64,000 nt of DNA from Pseudomonadota bacterium (GCA_021845925.1 JAJZUW010000002.1:83529-147528); one strand, 5' to 3'. Counted from the first letter of the stretch, positions 23,920-33,117 are shown. Translations and numbers: made by a program. The notes: generated by a model from the sequence alone, not told the origin.

Positions 23920-26900
23920 GGTTTGGCTCCTTGCTCATGCCGGTGCAGCCAGCGATACAGGATGGGTAACATGATCAGTGTCAGCGGGGTTGAGCTGAAC
24001 AGTCCACCGATGACGACGATGGCAAGCGGCTTCTGGATTTCCGAACCGGGGCCGGTGGCGAACAGCAGTGGAATCAGCCCGAAGGCCGTGATCATGGCTG
24101 TCATCAGCACCGGGCGCAAACGTCGGCGGGCGCCTTCGGTGACGGCCAGGTCGAGTGGCATGCCCTGATTGCGCAGCATGTTGAAATAACTCACCATGAC
24201 CACGCCATTGAGTACGGCGATACCGAGCAACGCAATGAATCCGACTGATGCGGGTACAGACATGTAGTTTTGCGACAGCCACAGCGCAAAAATGCCACCA
24301 ATCAGTGCAAACGGGATGTTGGCAAAAACCAGCAATGCCTGCGCAATCGAACCAAAGGACGAAAACAGCAGGAAAAAAATCAGCAGCAGGCTGATGGGGA
24401 CGACAACCGCCAGTCTCGCCGCCGCACGCTGCTGATTTTCAAACTGACCACCCCAGGTGATGCTGTAACCGGCAGGCAGATGGACATCGCGAGCCACCGC
24501 TGCTTTGGCGTCCTGCACGAAGCCAACCAGATCGCGGTCCTTGACGTTGGTCTGCACCACCGTAAAGCGGCTGGCATTTTCCCGTTTGATCATCACCGGA
24601 CCCGGTGTTCTGGTCAGGCTGGCAATGGCGCTGACCGGTACGGACTGCCCATTGGACAATGTGATGCGCAGTCCTGCAAAACTGGCCGGCGAGTCATGCA
24701 GCGCATCGGGGCCACGCAGCAGCAGGGGTGTGCGACGGCTGCCTTCCAGAATGGTGCCGATGTTGAGCCCTTCCAGTTCGGCATGCAGGGTTTGTTCAAC
24801 TTCGTCAGCGTTCAGACCCAGGCGTCCGCAAGCGGCACGATCGATATGCACCTGCAGGTATTCCACGCCATCAGCAGCAGCCAGAAATACATCCTGACTG
24901 CCCGGCACTGTTTTAAGCGTCGTCTCCACTTGTGTGGCCAGTCGATTCAGCGTTGCCAGATCGGGGCCGAACAGCTTGATTGCCACTGCGCCGCGAACGC
25001 CGACCACCATTTCCGATACACGCATTTCGATGGGCTGGGTAAAGTTGTACGACAGCCCCGGAAAATCGTGCAGAACGTCGCGTAACTGGCCGATCAGCCA
25101 CTCCTTGTCGGCTTTGCGCCACTGTTCGCGCGGTTTCAGCACCAGAAAGGTATCGGTTTCATTCAGCCCCATCGGATCCAGCCCCAGTTCATCGGAACCC
25201 ATGCGGGCGACGATGCTGGTGATTTCCGGAATCCGGCGCATCAGTTCCCTTTGCAGGCGCATGTCCATATCCGCGGACGCACGGAGTCCGATCGAGGGCA
25301 GTTTTTCGATGCCGATGATGATGTCGCCTTCATCCATGGTTGGCATGAATGTCTTGCCGATTTTCGGATAGATGGCGACAGCCAGAATGGCGAGCAGCCC
25401 GGCGACGGCCAGTACCCGGCCGGGATGGCGCAGTGCTGCCTGCAAGGCGGGTGTGTACAGGGCCAGTGATTTTCTGACGATCCAGGGATCGTCATGCGAG
25501 CCCGGTTTGAGCAGCAGGGACGCCAGAACGGGCACGATCGTCAGCGAAACCACCAGCGAGCTGGCCAGCGCGTAGACGATGGTCAGTGCTACCGGAATGA
25601 ACAGCTTGCCTTCCAGTCCCTGCAAGGTCAGCAGCGGCAGGAACACCACGATGATGATGATGACGCCAGTCAGCACCGGTGCGGATACCTCGCGCACGGC
25701 ACGGAATATGCGGTGTGCCGTTGGCAATGGCGAAGCATGGCCCAGGTGATTGACAATGTTTTCAACCACCACCACTGCGCCATCGACCAGCATGCCGATG
25801 GCAATCGCCAATCCACCGAGGCTCATCAGGTTGGCGGACATGCCGGTCTGATGCATCAGGATGAAAGTGGCCAGTGCCGCCAATGGCAATGCAGCAGCAA
25901 CGACGATCGCAGCACGCAAGTGCCCGAGAAACAGTAACAGCAGGATGCCGACCAGCGCAATGGCTTCTCCCAGTGCATGCGCGACGGTATTGACAGCGCG
26001 CCCAACCAGCTTGCCACGGTCATAAAACACGGCGGTTTTGACGCCTGGCGGTAATTGTGGCGCAAGCTCTGCCAGACGTGCGTGGACGTCCTTGATCAGC
26101 TGGCTGGCGTTGGCTCCCCTGAGTCCGAGAACCAGGCCTTCTACCGCTTCACCTTGTCCATTGCGGGTGACAGCGCCGTACCGTGTCAGGGCGCCGATGC
26201 GGATGGTGGCGATATCGCCGGCGCGAACAACCTGGCCATCGCGTGAAACGACAACTGTATTGCGGACATCGTCGAGGGTTTTCATGTCACCCTCGACACG
26301 TACCAGCAGGGTTTCTTCCCCGTTATTCAGCCGTCCGGCCCCATCATTGCGATTGTTTGCACCCAGTGCCGTCTGCAGCTGGGCCATGCTGATGTGTGCT
26401 GCCTGCATGGCGGTATTGTCGGGCACGACTTCAAAGCTGCGCACCAGTCCACCCAGTGAATTGACATCGGCGACGCCAGGCACAGTACGCAGAGCGGGAC
26501 GAATCACCCAGTCGAGCAGCGAACGTCGCTGTTCCAGCGTCAGATTGCCGCCTTCGATGGTAAACATCAGCATTTCGCCCAGTGGCGTGGTGATGGGAGC
26601 TAGGCCGCCAAAACTGCCCGGAGGCAAGTCCTTCATGACACTGTTGAGCCGTTCCGAAACCTGGTTGCGCGCCCAGTAGATATCGGTACCATCCGCGAAG
26701 TCCAGCGTGATGTCGGCCAGTGCGTATTTGGACACCGACCGGACGATTGTCTTGTGCGGAATGCCGAGCATTTCCACCTCGATCGGGGCGGTGATGCGGG
26801 TTTCCACTTCGGCCGGCGTCATGCCAGGTGCTTTCATGATGATTTTCACCTGGGTGTTCGAGACATCCGGAAACGCGTCGATCGGCAGATGAAACCAGGC

Positions 26901-26987
26901 GTAGCTGCCTGCCCCGGTCAGCAGCAGGGCAAACAGCAGAATGATCAGTCGCTGACTGAGCGAAAACTGGATAATGCGCGCCAGCAT
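23916..26987 (-). CDS. heavy-metal efflux RND transporter (CzcA/CusA family)
   Basis: This 1023-residue inner membrane pump has the RND layout: one N-terminal TM, a large periplasmic loop, six TMs, a second loop and five TMs. The TM4 signature reads LGGLAIAIGMLVDGAVVVVENIVNH (~residues 388-412). It keeps the DGA Asp and the VEN Glu, but where zinc/cobalt/cadmium pumps of the CzcA type have DFG this protein has AIG, so the first proton-relay Asp is absent. Substrate therefore cannot be read off; Cu/Ag, Ni/Co or Zn remain open. It is preceded by the CzcB-like gene (one-base gap) and overlaps the DUF3240 gene by four bases. GGAGAA precedes its ATG. Confidence 0.92.
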   Translation of the reverse strand: MLARIIQFSLSQRLIILLFALLLTGAGSYAWFHLPIDAFPDVSNTQVKIIMKAPGMTPAEVETRITAPIEVEMLGIPHKTIVRSVSKYALADITLDFADGTDIYWARNQVSERLNSVMKDLPPGSFGGLAPITTPLGEMLMFTIEGGNLTLEQRRSLLDWVIRPALRTVPGVADVNSLGGLVRSFEVVPDNTAMQAAHISMAQLQTALGANNRNDGAGRLNNGEETLLVRVEGDMKTLDDVRNTVVVSRDGQVVRAGDIATIRIGALTRYGAVTRNGQGEAVEGLVLGLRGANASQLIKDVHARLAELAPQLPPGVKTAVFYDRGKLVGRAVNTVAHALGEAIALVGILLLLFLGHLRAAIVVAAALPLAALATFILMHQTGMSANLMSLGGLAIAIGMLVDGAVVVVENIVNHLGHASPLPTAHRIFRAVREVSAPVLTGVIIIIVVFLPLLTLQGLEGKLFIPVALTIVYALASSLVVSLTIVPVLASLLLKPGSHDDPWIVRKSLALYTPALQAALRHPGRVLAVAGLLAILAVAIYPKIGKTFMPTMDEGDIIIGIEKLPSIGLRASADMDMRLQRELMRRIPEITSIVARMGSDELGLDPMGLNETDTFLVLKPREQWRKADKEWLIGQLRDVLHDFPGLSYNFTQPIEMRVSEMVVGVRGAVAIKLFGPDLATLNRLATQVETTLKTVPGSQDVFLAAADGVEYLQVHIDRAACGRLGLNADEVEQTLHAELEGLNIGTILEGSRRTPLLLRGPDALHDSPASFAGLRITLSNGQSVPVSAIASLTRTPGPVMIKRENASRFTVVQTNVKDRDLVGFVQDAKAAVARDVHLPAGYSITWGGQFENQQRAAARLAVVVPISLLLIFFLLFSSFGSIAQALLVFANIPFALIGGIFALWLSQNYMSVPASVGFIALLGIAVLNGVVMVSYFNMLRNQGMPLDLAVTEGARRRLRPVLMTAMITAFGLIPLLFATGPGSEIQKPLAIVVIGGLFSSTPLTLIMLPILYRWLHRHEQGAKP

Positions 26988-26988
26988 G

Positions 26989-28086
26989 TCATTCTCCTTT
27001 GTCGCTGCTGCCGGTCAGCACAGCCTTGATGGCAATCGTGCCGCGCACTGCAATCTCGTCGGTGGCCGTCAGTTTTCCGGTAACCCGAGTCTGCTGGTCA
27101 TTGGTTTCCATGACCGTGACCGGCACGGTACGGAATCCATTGGCCGAGCGGACAAAAACCAGCGTCTGGCCATTCTGGTTGACAACCGCTGAAGCAGCCA
27201 CCAGCCAACCGCCGGCTTGCGTCAGCGGATGGACGTTGACATAGCTGCCTGGAATGGGATTGGCGGCTGGTTTGAGGATCCGGGCGCGAACGGTCATGGT
27301 CTGGTTGTTCGGATTGGCTGCCTGGACTACGGCAGTGACCTCCGCCTGCCACTGACCTGTGTCATCCACCAGTCGGGTGCCAGGGGGCAGGCTGCCAGCC
27401 TGACTGACCGGCAGCTGGATTTCCAGCCAGAGGTTGTTTGTGGCGGCGAGTTTCATCAGTGGCGTATTCATGTCGCGACGTTCGCCCGGCTTGGCGGACG
27501 TTTCCAGCACGGTTGCGTTGACTGGCGCACGCACCATGAGTTGGTTGTCCAGTCGATGGCTGCGGGCTAGCGTACGGATGTCAGCGGGAGCCATGCCGGC
27601 CAGGCGCAGGATCTGTTGTCGTTCCTGCACGGCGGCACGCTGGATGGCGGCCTGATTAGTGCTCTGTTGCTGCCGACTGGTGGCAATGATGCCTTCACGC
27701 AGGAGTTGGTCATCCCGGTTTTTCTGGTTGGTGGCAAGCTGGGCCTGCAGGAGTGCTTGCAGGTAGTCGCGCTGCAGACTGACCAGTTCCGCACTGCGGA
27801 TCACCAGCAGAGGCTCGCCAGCTTTCACGTGATCACCCGCATTGACCAGAACCTGTTCGATCATTCCGTTGACCGAAGGGCTGATGATGTGAATATCTTT
27901 GTTGGGAATGACCACTTGCGCCGGCAGGCTGACGCCACTGGCCTGGCTGGAGACCAGCGGCCGCGCCGTCTGGATGCCCAGAGCGTGGATTTGTTTCGGA
28001 TCGAGAGAAATGTCAGCTGCCTGACTGAAACCGGCGATAGCCAACAGCACGGCCAGGGACGTAAAAGTGATGAAGATGCGTGACAT
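26989..28086 (-). CDS. periplasmic adaptor (membrane fusion) protein of the metal efflux RND pump
   Basis: This 365-residue protein has a signal peptide (MSRIFITFTSLAVLLAIAGFSQA). The lipoyl/barrel-sandwich half is IISPSVNGMIEQVLVNAGDHVKAGEPLLVI, a helical hairpin spans ~100-165, the second lipoyl half is NQLMVRAPVNATVLETSAKPGE, and a beta-barrel domain contains VSQAGSLPPG. These are hallmarks of CzcB/CusB-type adaptors. It links the CzcA-like pump to the CzcC-like channel. I see no N-terminal His-rich or CusB Met-rich metal-binding extension, so the metal is unknown. It is the first gene of the four-gene coupled block. Confidence 0.9.
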   Translation of the reverse strand: MSRIFITFTSLAVLLAIAGFSQAADISLDPKQIHALGIQTARPLVSSQASGVSLPAQVVIPNKDIHIISPSVNGMIEQVLVNAGDHVKAGEPLLVIRSAELVSLQRDYLQALLQAQLATNQKNRDDQLLREGIIATSRQQQSTNQAAIQRAAVQERQQILRLAGMAPADIRTLARSHRLDNQLMVRAPVNATVLETSAKPGERRDMNTPLMKLAATNNLWLEIQLPVSQAGSLPPGTRLVDDTGQWQAEVTAVVQAANPNNQTMTVRARILKPAANPIPGSYVNVHPLTQAGGWLVAASAVVNQNGQTLVFVRSANGFRTVPVTVMETNDQQTRVTGKLTATDEIAVRGTIAIKAVLTGSSDKGE

Positions 28087-28236
28087 GGGACCTCCTGCAA
28101 GGGATGGGCATTCTGATTCAGTCTGTTCGAGAATACGTCCGCTGGTTGATGCACAGTCGCACCCGGCGAAGCGGATTTGCGGTAACGAATCCGGCGACCG
28201 AAACCGGTCGTCGGGTTCAGGTGCATGCGAAGCGGG

Positions 28237-28644
28237 TTAGCAGAATGCCGGAGGAGCCTGTGCCTGCAGTGAGGAGAGGAAGCCTGACGCGATCAGGGAT
28301 GGCCGTTGCAACGTGTGCGCAAGCGGTTGTGAGAACGGAACAGCATGGTCTGCGGCCAGTGCGGCCAGCATGTGTTCCGCCGGTGTGATGGGGGGCAGAC
28401 CAAACTGGCTTTTTTCGAGACGACAACCCTGTTCAACAGTGATCAGCTGTTCGTCGCTGCCAATGCGCGTCATTCGTCCCTGTGGGTCAACGGATGTTGC
28501 ATCATCGCCCAGAACGTCCAGCGCATGCCAGTGCATGCCTTTGGATGCGGGCACTTCGTGGGTGTGCGCATGCAGCAGCGGAGCAAAGCTCTGCAGCCAG
28601 AACAGCAAAAACAGCACGAAGTGGTTGAGTGGGGTCGATTTCAT
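28237..28644 (-). CDS. exported His-containing small protein ahead of the metal efflux operon
   Basis: This 135-residue protein has a signal peptide (MKSTPLNHFVLFLLFWLQSFAPLLHA) followed at once by HTHEV...GMHWHALD, a cluster of His residues that could bind metal. The rest is unremarkable; it ends in PPAFC. By position (150 bases upstream of the CzcB-like gene, same strand) it recalls small periplasmic CzcI-like proteins that precede czc operons, but similarity cannot be established by eye. No Shine-Dalgarno is visible, and a -10-like TACAAT (28656-28651) lies only six bases before the ATG, so the mRNA may be leaderless or the start may be elsewhere. Confidence 0.6.
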   Translation of the reverse strand: MKSTPLNHFVLFLLFWLQSFAPLLHAHTHEVPASKGMHWHALDVLGDDATSVDPQGRMTRIGSDEQLITVEQGCRLEKSQFGLPPITPAEHMLAALAADHAVPFSQPLAHTLQRPSLIASGFLSSLQAQAPPAFC

Positions 28645-28749
28645 ACTGGTATTGTAAGCAGAAAATCAGAAAATTGCCAGTTTTTTGTTATTTTGCTGAC
28701 AACCTGATGCTGGACAGGTTATCGATAGCGGGGGCAGCCACTACGCTGC

Positions 28750-29337
28750 TCAGCAGGGATCCATTTCATGAACCTGGCCGTGATGGTCATGCCGGAACCA
28801 GACCGGCGTGCAATGCGGCAAGGGGAAGTCGCGAGGTTCCTGCAAGGGTTTGTGCCGGGAAAACCGGTACAGATTATCCAGAATGCCAGCGTGTGCGACC
28901 AGTGCAATGCGGCTTCCGGCGTGGCGCTGATGCAGTTCGGCCAGCAGGTGGCGAATGCGGTCCGCGAACGCGAGCAGGCTTTCTCCTGTCTCGAAGGCAT
29001 AGTCTGGCGTTCTGGACTGATGATGAGCGTATGCCACCGGAAACAGGCTTGCCGCTTCGTGGTTGGTGATGCCTTCCAGCACGCCGAAGCTGCGCTCGCG
29101 CAAAGCGGGCAACGGTTGCACTGGCAAGCCAAGCTGTTGACCAATGGCGTGGGCTGTGTCGAGCGCGCGTTGCAGATCGCTGCTGTAGATGGCGTCCAGT
29201 GCCAGGTTTCCGGCTGTGCTGGCCAGTTGGCGTGCCTGTTCTTGCCCCCTGGCGTTGAGAGGAATGTCGGTTTGCCCCTGGATGCGGCGTTCCAGGTTCC
29301 AGTCGGTTTCGCCGTGGCGGATAAAACAGACGAGCAT
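28750..29337 (-). CDS. histidine phosphatase family protein (phosphoglycerate mutase-like)
   Basis: This 195-residue cytosolic enzyme of the branch-1 histidine phosphatases has the phospho-histidine motif RHGETDWN at residues 7-14, the second catalytic His in VAHAGIL (~150), and an acidic residue in LRERSFGVLEG. Substrates in this family include phosphoglycerate, alpha-ribazole phosphate and sugar phosphates; nothing here decides among them, and no cobalamin gene is nearby. It appears monocistronic, divergent from opgH. Confidence 0.85.
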   Translation of the reverse strand: MLVCFIRHGETDWNLERRIQGQTDIPLNARGQEQARQLASTAGNLALDAIYSSDLQRALDTAHAIGQQLGLPVQPLPALRERSFGVLEGITNHEAASLFPVAYAHHQSRTPDYAFETGESLLAFADRIRHLLAELHQRHAGSRIALVAHAGILDNLYRFSRHKPLQEPRDFPLPHCTPVWFRHDHHGQVHEMDPC

Positions 29338-29540
29338 GGCAATGGGCCTGTCAGGAACAGTGTCTGATGTGCAAATGATTGGTGATTATACCGAAGTGCC
29401 GGGACAGATGCTGGTCCATGCGGACATGCGGGATGTGATTGGTTGACTGGGGGCAATGTCAGGCTGTCTCCAGATGGCGACAGTTAAATTATATTTATTT
29501 TTCATTGTGTTGCATCTGTATTGGCAACTGTCTCGAGAAC
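29338..29540. other. non-coding stretch upstream of opgH, first part
   Basis: No gene is seen between the histidine phosphatase start and opgH (362 bases in all). It contains an A/T-rich block at 29484-29512 that could hold a promoter, and a copy of GGCGACAGTT at 29476-29485 that recurs in the palindrome just downstream. A plus-strand open frame from 29456 runs into opgH out of frame and is a shadow. Confidence 0.5.
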
Positions 29541-29564
29541 AACTGTCGCCTGCAGGCGACAGTT
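29541..29564. promoter_or_regulatory. 24-bp perfect palindrome, possible operator or hairpin upstream of opgH
   Basis: AACTGTCGCC at 29541-29550, TGCA, then GGCGACAGTT at 29555-29564 form a perfect palindrome. The same 10-mer GGCGACAGTT occurs again at 29476-29485 and a partial AACTGTCTCG lies at 29526-29535. The arrangement suggests a repeated protein-binding site in the opgH control region. An RNA hairpin is the alternative. Confidence 0.45.
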
Positions 29565-29699
29565 TCAGGTTCTGCGAGCAACGGATTGACGGTACATGGG
29601 TGTCAGTAATTCTTTTGAAATCAGTCAGCTGGATTACTGTTCAGTGCTGCTGGCCTGGTATTTGCATAAACCTGCGCGTTCATCACAAGGTGGCAGGAC

Positions 29700-31556
29700 A
29701 TGAAAAACCAGGCAACATTAACTCCCCCGATAAACCGTGGCAGCATGGCGCCACGCCCATGGACCGGCTTCTGGAAAGGGCTCCGCCTGATGCTGACCCG
29801 GCGGGCAACTCCCACGATACCTTCTTCCTGGATGCTGGCAGCATCAAGAAGACGCATGTTCCTGTTGGCGCTGGTGATCGGCAGCGCTGCAATTGCAGGC
29901 AGGATGCTGGTGTCCACCCAGCCGGAATCAGGCGATCATCTGGTGTTGCATACCATTCAGCTGGCCATGATCGTGTTGCTGTTTGGCTGGGTGGCGGCAG
30001 GATTCGTGACTGCCCTGATGGGGTTCTGGATGCAGTGGCGACCGGACCCGCATGCATTGTCGCTGTCTGCCGCGCGTCGCCAGAAACTCGGACAGGATGC
30101 CAGAACAGCGATCATCATGCCCATTTGCAACGAGCCGGTGGGGCCGGTGTTTGCCGGTTTGCGCGCTACCTGTGAGTCGGTGCTGGCCAGCGAGGCTGCC
30201 GGATTGTTTGATCTGTTTGTGTTGTCTGATTCCGACAACACATCGAAGCAGGAACAGGAACGTGCCGCGGTTCAGGCCTTGCGCCTGCAACTGGGCGATC
30301 GCGCGCGTATCTATTACCGGTTGCGCAAGCGCCGGGTGCACCGCAAGGCTGGCAACGTGGCCGACTTCTGTCGCCGCTGGGGACGCAACTATCGCTATAT
30401 GGTGGTGCTGGATGCCGACAGCGTGATGACTGGCGACAGCATGACCACGATGGTCCGTCTGATGGAAGCGCATCCCAAGGCCGGCATCATCCAGACAGCC
30501 CCGCGCGCCTGTGGCGTGGAAACCCTGCATGCACGGATCCAGCAGTTTGCAGGACGGGTCACCGGCCGCCTGTTTACCGCCGGCATGCAGTACTGGCAGC
30601 TGGGCGAATCGCATTACTGGGGGCATAACGCAATCATTCGCATCGAACCGTTCATGCAGTATTGCGCGCTGGCCAGACTGCCGGGCACTGGTGGATTGTC
30701 GGGTGAAATCCTGTCGCATGATTTCGTGGAAGCTGCCCTGATGCGCCGCGCAGGTTATGAGACCTGGCTGGTGCCGGATCTGGCTGGCAGCTACGAGCAA
30801 CAACCTTCCAACCTGATGGAAGAATTGCAGCGCGATCGTCGCTGGTGCCAGGGTAACCTGATGAATTTCCGCCTGATTACCGAACCCGGCATTCAGCCAG
30901 TGCATCGTGCGATGCTCTTTACCGGCGCGATGGCCTACGTTTCGGCACCTCTCTGGCTGGCATTCCTGCTGGTCAGCCTGAGTCTCGGCCTGCTGGAGCC
31001 GCACGGCGCCGGTTCGGAACTGTTCCCCTGGCTTGGCATGTCGGACAAGCTGAAAGGCTTGTGGACGTTCACGCTGACCTTGCTGTTCCTGCCACGCGTT
31101 CTGGCTGTTGTTGCGATCATCGGACGTGGCGAACAGGCAGCCTATGGCGGCAGTGGGGCGTTGGTTAAAAGTGCTGTGATGGAAGCCTGCCTGTCGGCTT
31201 TGCAGGCACCCATCCGCATGGTTGCCCATACCCTGTTTGTGGTCACTGCGCTGACCGGAATTGGTCTGGAATGGAAATCGCCCAGCCGGGAAGCGACTTC
31301 GGTGCTGTGGCGCGACGCCCTGCAGCGATTCATGCCGGTGATGGCGGTGGTTTCGTTTGTCATGCTGGCAGTTTTTCATGTGCAACATGCTGCCTTGTTG
31401 TGGTTGTTGCCGGTTGGCTTGCCATTGCTTCTTGCAGCTCCGCTGATTGTGCTGACCAGCGAATCCCGTTGGGGTCTGATGCTGAAATATCGTCTCTGGC
31501 TTCTGACACCCGAGGAGCATGTTCCGCCTGCTGTTCTGGTCAGGGCGTGGGCATAA
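29700..31556 (+). CDS. opgH: osmoregulated periplasmic glucan glucosyltransferase OpgH/MdoH (short form)
   Basis: OpgH is the inner membrane glycosyltransferase that polymerises UDP-glucose into the beta-1,2 glucan backbone. The 618-residue product has TM segments around residues 50-105 and a GT2 cytosolic domain: IIMPICNEPV, FVLSDSDNTSK, VVLDADSVM, LSHDFVEAALMRRAG, and the processive QxxRW motif in QRDRRWCQGN. Several C-terminal TM helices (~395-600) follow. E. coli MdoH is 847 residues; the shorter length reflects a reduced N-terminal cytoplasmic extension, the part that contacts FtsZ in E. coli. AAGGTGG precedes the ATG. The next gene starts immediately after the stop. Gene order opgH-opgD is reversed relative to E. 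coli mdoGH. Confidence 0.92.
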   Translation: MKNQATLTPPINRGSMAPRPWTGFWKGLRLMLTRRATPTIPSSWMLAASRRRMFLLALVIGSAAIAGRMLVSTQPESGDHLVLHTIQLAMIVLLFGWVAAGFVTALMGFWMQWRPDPHALSLSAARRQKLGQDARTAIIMPICNEPVGPVFAGLRATCESVLASEAAGLFDLFVLSDSDNTSKQEQERAAVQALRLQLGDRARIYYRLRKRRVHRKAGNVADFCRRWGRNYRYMVVLDADSVMTGDSMTTMVRLMEAHPKAGIIQTAPRACGVETLHARIQQFAGRVTGRLFTAGMQYWQLGESHYWGHNAIIRIEPFMQYCALARLPGTGGLSGEILSHDFVEAALMRRAGYETWLVPDLAGSYEQQPSNLMEELQRDRRWCQGNLMNFRLITEPGIQPVHRAMLFTGAMAYVSAPLWLAFLLVSLSLGLLEPHGAGSELFPWLGMSDKLKGLWTFTLTLLFLPRVLAVVAIIGRGEQAAYGGSGALVKSAVMEACLSALQAPIRMVAHTLFVVTALTGIGLEWKSPSREATSVLWRDALQRFMPVMAVVSFVMLAVFHVQHAALLWLLPVGLPLLLAAPLIVLTSESRWGLMLKYRLWLLTPEEHVPPAVLVRAWA

Positions 31557-33113
31557 ATGGACCGTCGTCAGTTTTTGAGTTTTCTGGCGGCTGCCGCCTG
31601 CGCCAGCACCAGCAGCAGTACCTGGGCTTCGGCTGCCGGTTTGTCCATGGGTCAGGCCGGGCAATTCAGCTGGGATGGCCTGATCGACCAGGCGCGCGAA
31701 CTGGCTGCACGTGCCTGGCAGCCGGTGCCGCGCCCGGATGCCAGTGTGCTGGATCAGATTGACTGGGCAGCACATGGAAAGATCCGGTTCAGACCGGAAG
31801 ATGCCCTGTTTGCCAATGGGCCTGGTCAATATCCAGTCGAGTTTTTCCATCTGGGCAAGTTTTTCCAGAAACCAGTCCGGATGTACCGGCTGGAGTCGAT
31901 CGGTTCTGGTCTTGCCGCACGCGAAATCCTGTACAACAAACAGCAGTTCGACATGCCAGCTGACAGTCCGGCGCAGCAGCTCGGACCGGATACCGGTTAT
32001 GCCGGTTTCCGCATCCAGGAAAGCCGCAACGGCGACCAGTCCCGGCTTGACTGGCGCACCAATGACTGGGCGGCATTTCTGGGTGCTTCGTATTTCCGGG
32101 CCATTGGTGACGAGTACCAGTATGGGCTGTCGGCTCGCGGCGTGGCGATCAATACGGTGGTCAGCGACGCCAAGGAAGAGTTTCCCGATTTCACCCGGTT
32201 TTATTTCGAACCATCGGACAATGACCAGATGACGGTATATGCCCTGCTGGACGGACCGTCTGTGGCAGGCGCCTACCGGTTTTTGCTAACGCGGCAAAAG
32301 GGCGTGCTGATGGATGTCGACGCCATGCTGTTTTTGCGTCAGGATGTTCGGCGCTTTGGCATTGCGCCGATGACGTCCATGTACTGGTTTTCCGGCAAGG
32401 ACAAGCTGTTTCAGGAAGACTGGCGACCGGAGGTGCATGATTCGGATGGCCTGGCGCTGTGGACCGGCAAGAATGAGCACATCTGGCGTCCACTGATCAA
32501 CCCGGCCGGGATCAATGTATCGCATTTCGAGGACAACAATCCGAAAGGGTTTGGCCTGATGCAGCGTGAGCGCCGTTTCTCGGAATATCTGGACGCGGTG
32601 CACTACGAACGTCGTCCGAGTCTCTGGGTAGAACCGCTGGATGACTGGGGCGAAGGATCCGTCGAACTGGTCGAACTGCACACCAGCGAAGAAATCTATG
32701 ACAACATCGTGGCCATGTGGGTGCCGCGGCAACCGGCGCGTGCAAAGGACAGTTATCAATTGCGCTACCGGCTGCACTGGCGCGCCGACGAACCGTTCAC
32801 AACCAGTCTGGCGCGTTGTGTCGCCACCCGGATCGGGCGCGGTGGCGAGTCGGCACACCGTCCGCCAGGTGTGCGCAAGTTTGAGGTTGAGTTCCGGGGA
32901 GTGGTGTCAGCTGGCAGCCCGGAGGCGGTTGTTTCCAGTACGGGCGGCAAGATCACCAGTGTGATGACCGAAGCGGTACCGGATGGCGAACCAGGTTACT
33001 GGCGCGTGTTTTTTGACGTCGAAGCGCAGGACACCATTGAAATACGACTGTATCTCAAATCCGGCAGCGACACCCTGAGCGAGACCTGGCTGTATCAGCT
33101 GCATCCCGTGTGA
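31557..33113 (+). CDS. opgD: periplasmic glucan biosynthesis protein OpgD/OpgG family
   Basis: This 518-residue exported protein of the MdoG family starts MDRRQFLSFLAAAACASTSSSTWASA, a twin-arginine-type signal (RRxFL), which favours OpgD over OpgG. Family blocks are present: HGKIRFRPEDALF, YPVEFFHLGKFFQKPV, DTGYAGFRIQ, FLGASYFRAIGDEYQYGLSARGVAINT, FPDFTRFYFE and GIAPMTSMYWF. The family shapes the linkage and branching of osmoregulated periplasmic glucans. The ATG directly follows the opgH stop, so the two are coupled. It converges on the glrR gene, with only four bases between stops. Confidence 0.9.
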   Translation: MDRRQFLSFLAAAACASTSSSTWASAAGLSMGQAGQFSWDGLIDQARELAARAWQPVPRPDASVLDQIDWAAHGKIRFRPEDALFANGPGQYPVEFFHLGKFFQKPVRMYRLESIGSGLAAREILYNKQQFDMPADSPAQQLGPDTGYAGFRIQESRNGDQSRLDWRTNDWAAFLGASYFRAIGDEYQYGLSARGVAINTVVSDAKEEFPDFTRFYFEPSDNDQMTVYALLDGPSVAGAYRFLLTRQKGVLMDVDAMLFLRQDVRRFGIAPMTSMYWFSGKDKLFQEDWRPEVHDSDGLALWTGKNEHIWRPLINPAGINVSHFEDNNPKGFGLMQRERRFSEYLDAVHYERRPSLWVEPLDDWGEGSVELVELHTSEEIYDNIVAMWVPRQPARAKDSYQLRYRLHWRADEPFTTSLARCVATRIGRGGESAHRPPGVRKFEVEFRGVVSAGSPEAVVSSTGGKITSVMTEAVPDGEPGYWRVFFDVEAQDTIEIRLYLKSGSDTLSETWLYQLHPV

Positions 33114-33117
33114 TGGA

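Noticed and set aside
29456-30175. Plus-strand ORF spanning the opgH upstream region
   Set aside because: It crosses the palindrome and overlaps opgH in another frame; no ribosome binding site and no domain.
29928-31850. 640-codon open frame antisense to opgH
   Set aside because: It matches no family, is Gln/His-rich as expected from antisense codon bias, and opgH is unmistakable on the other strand.
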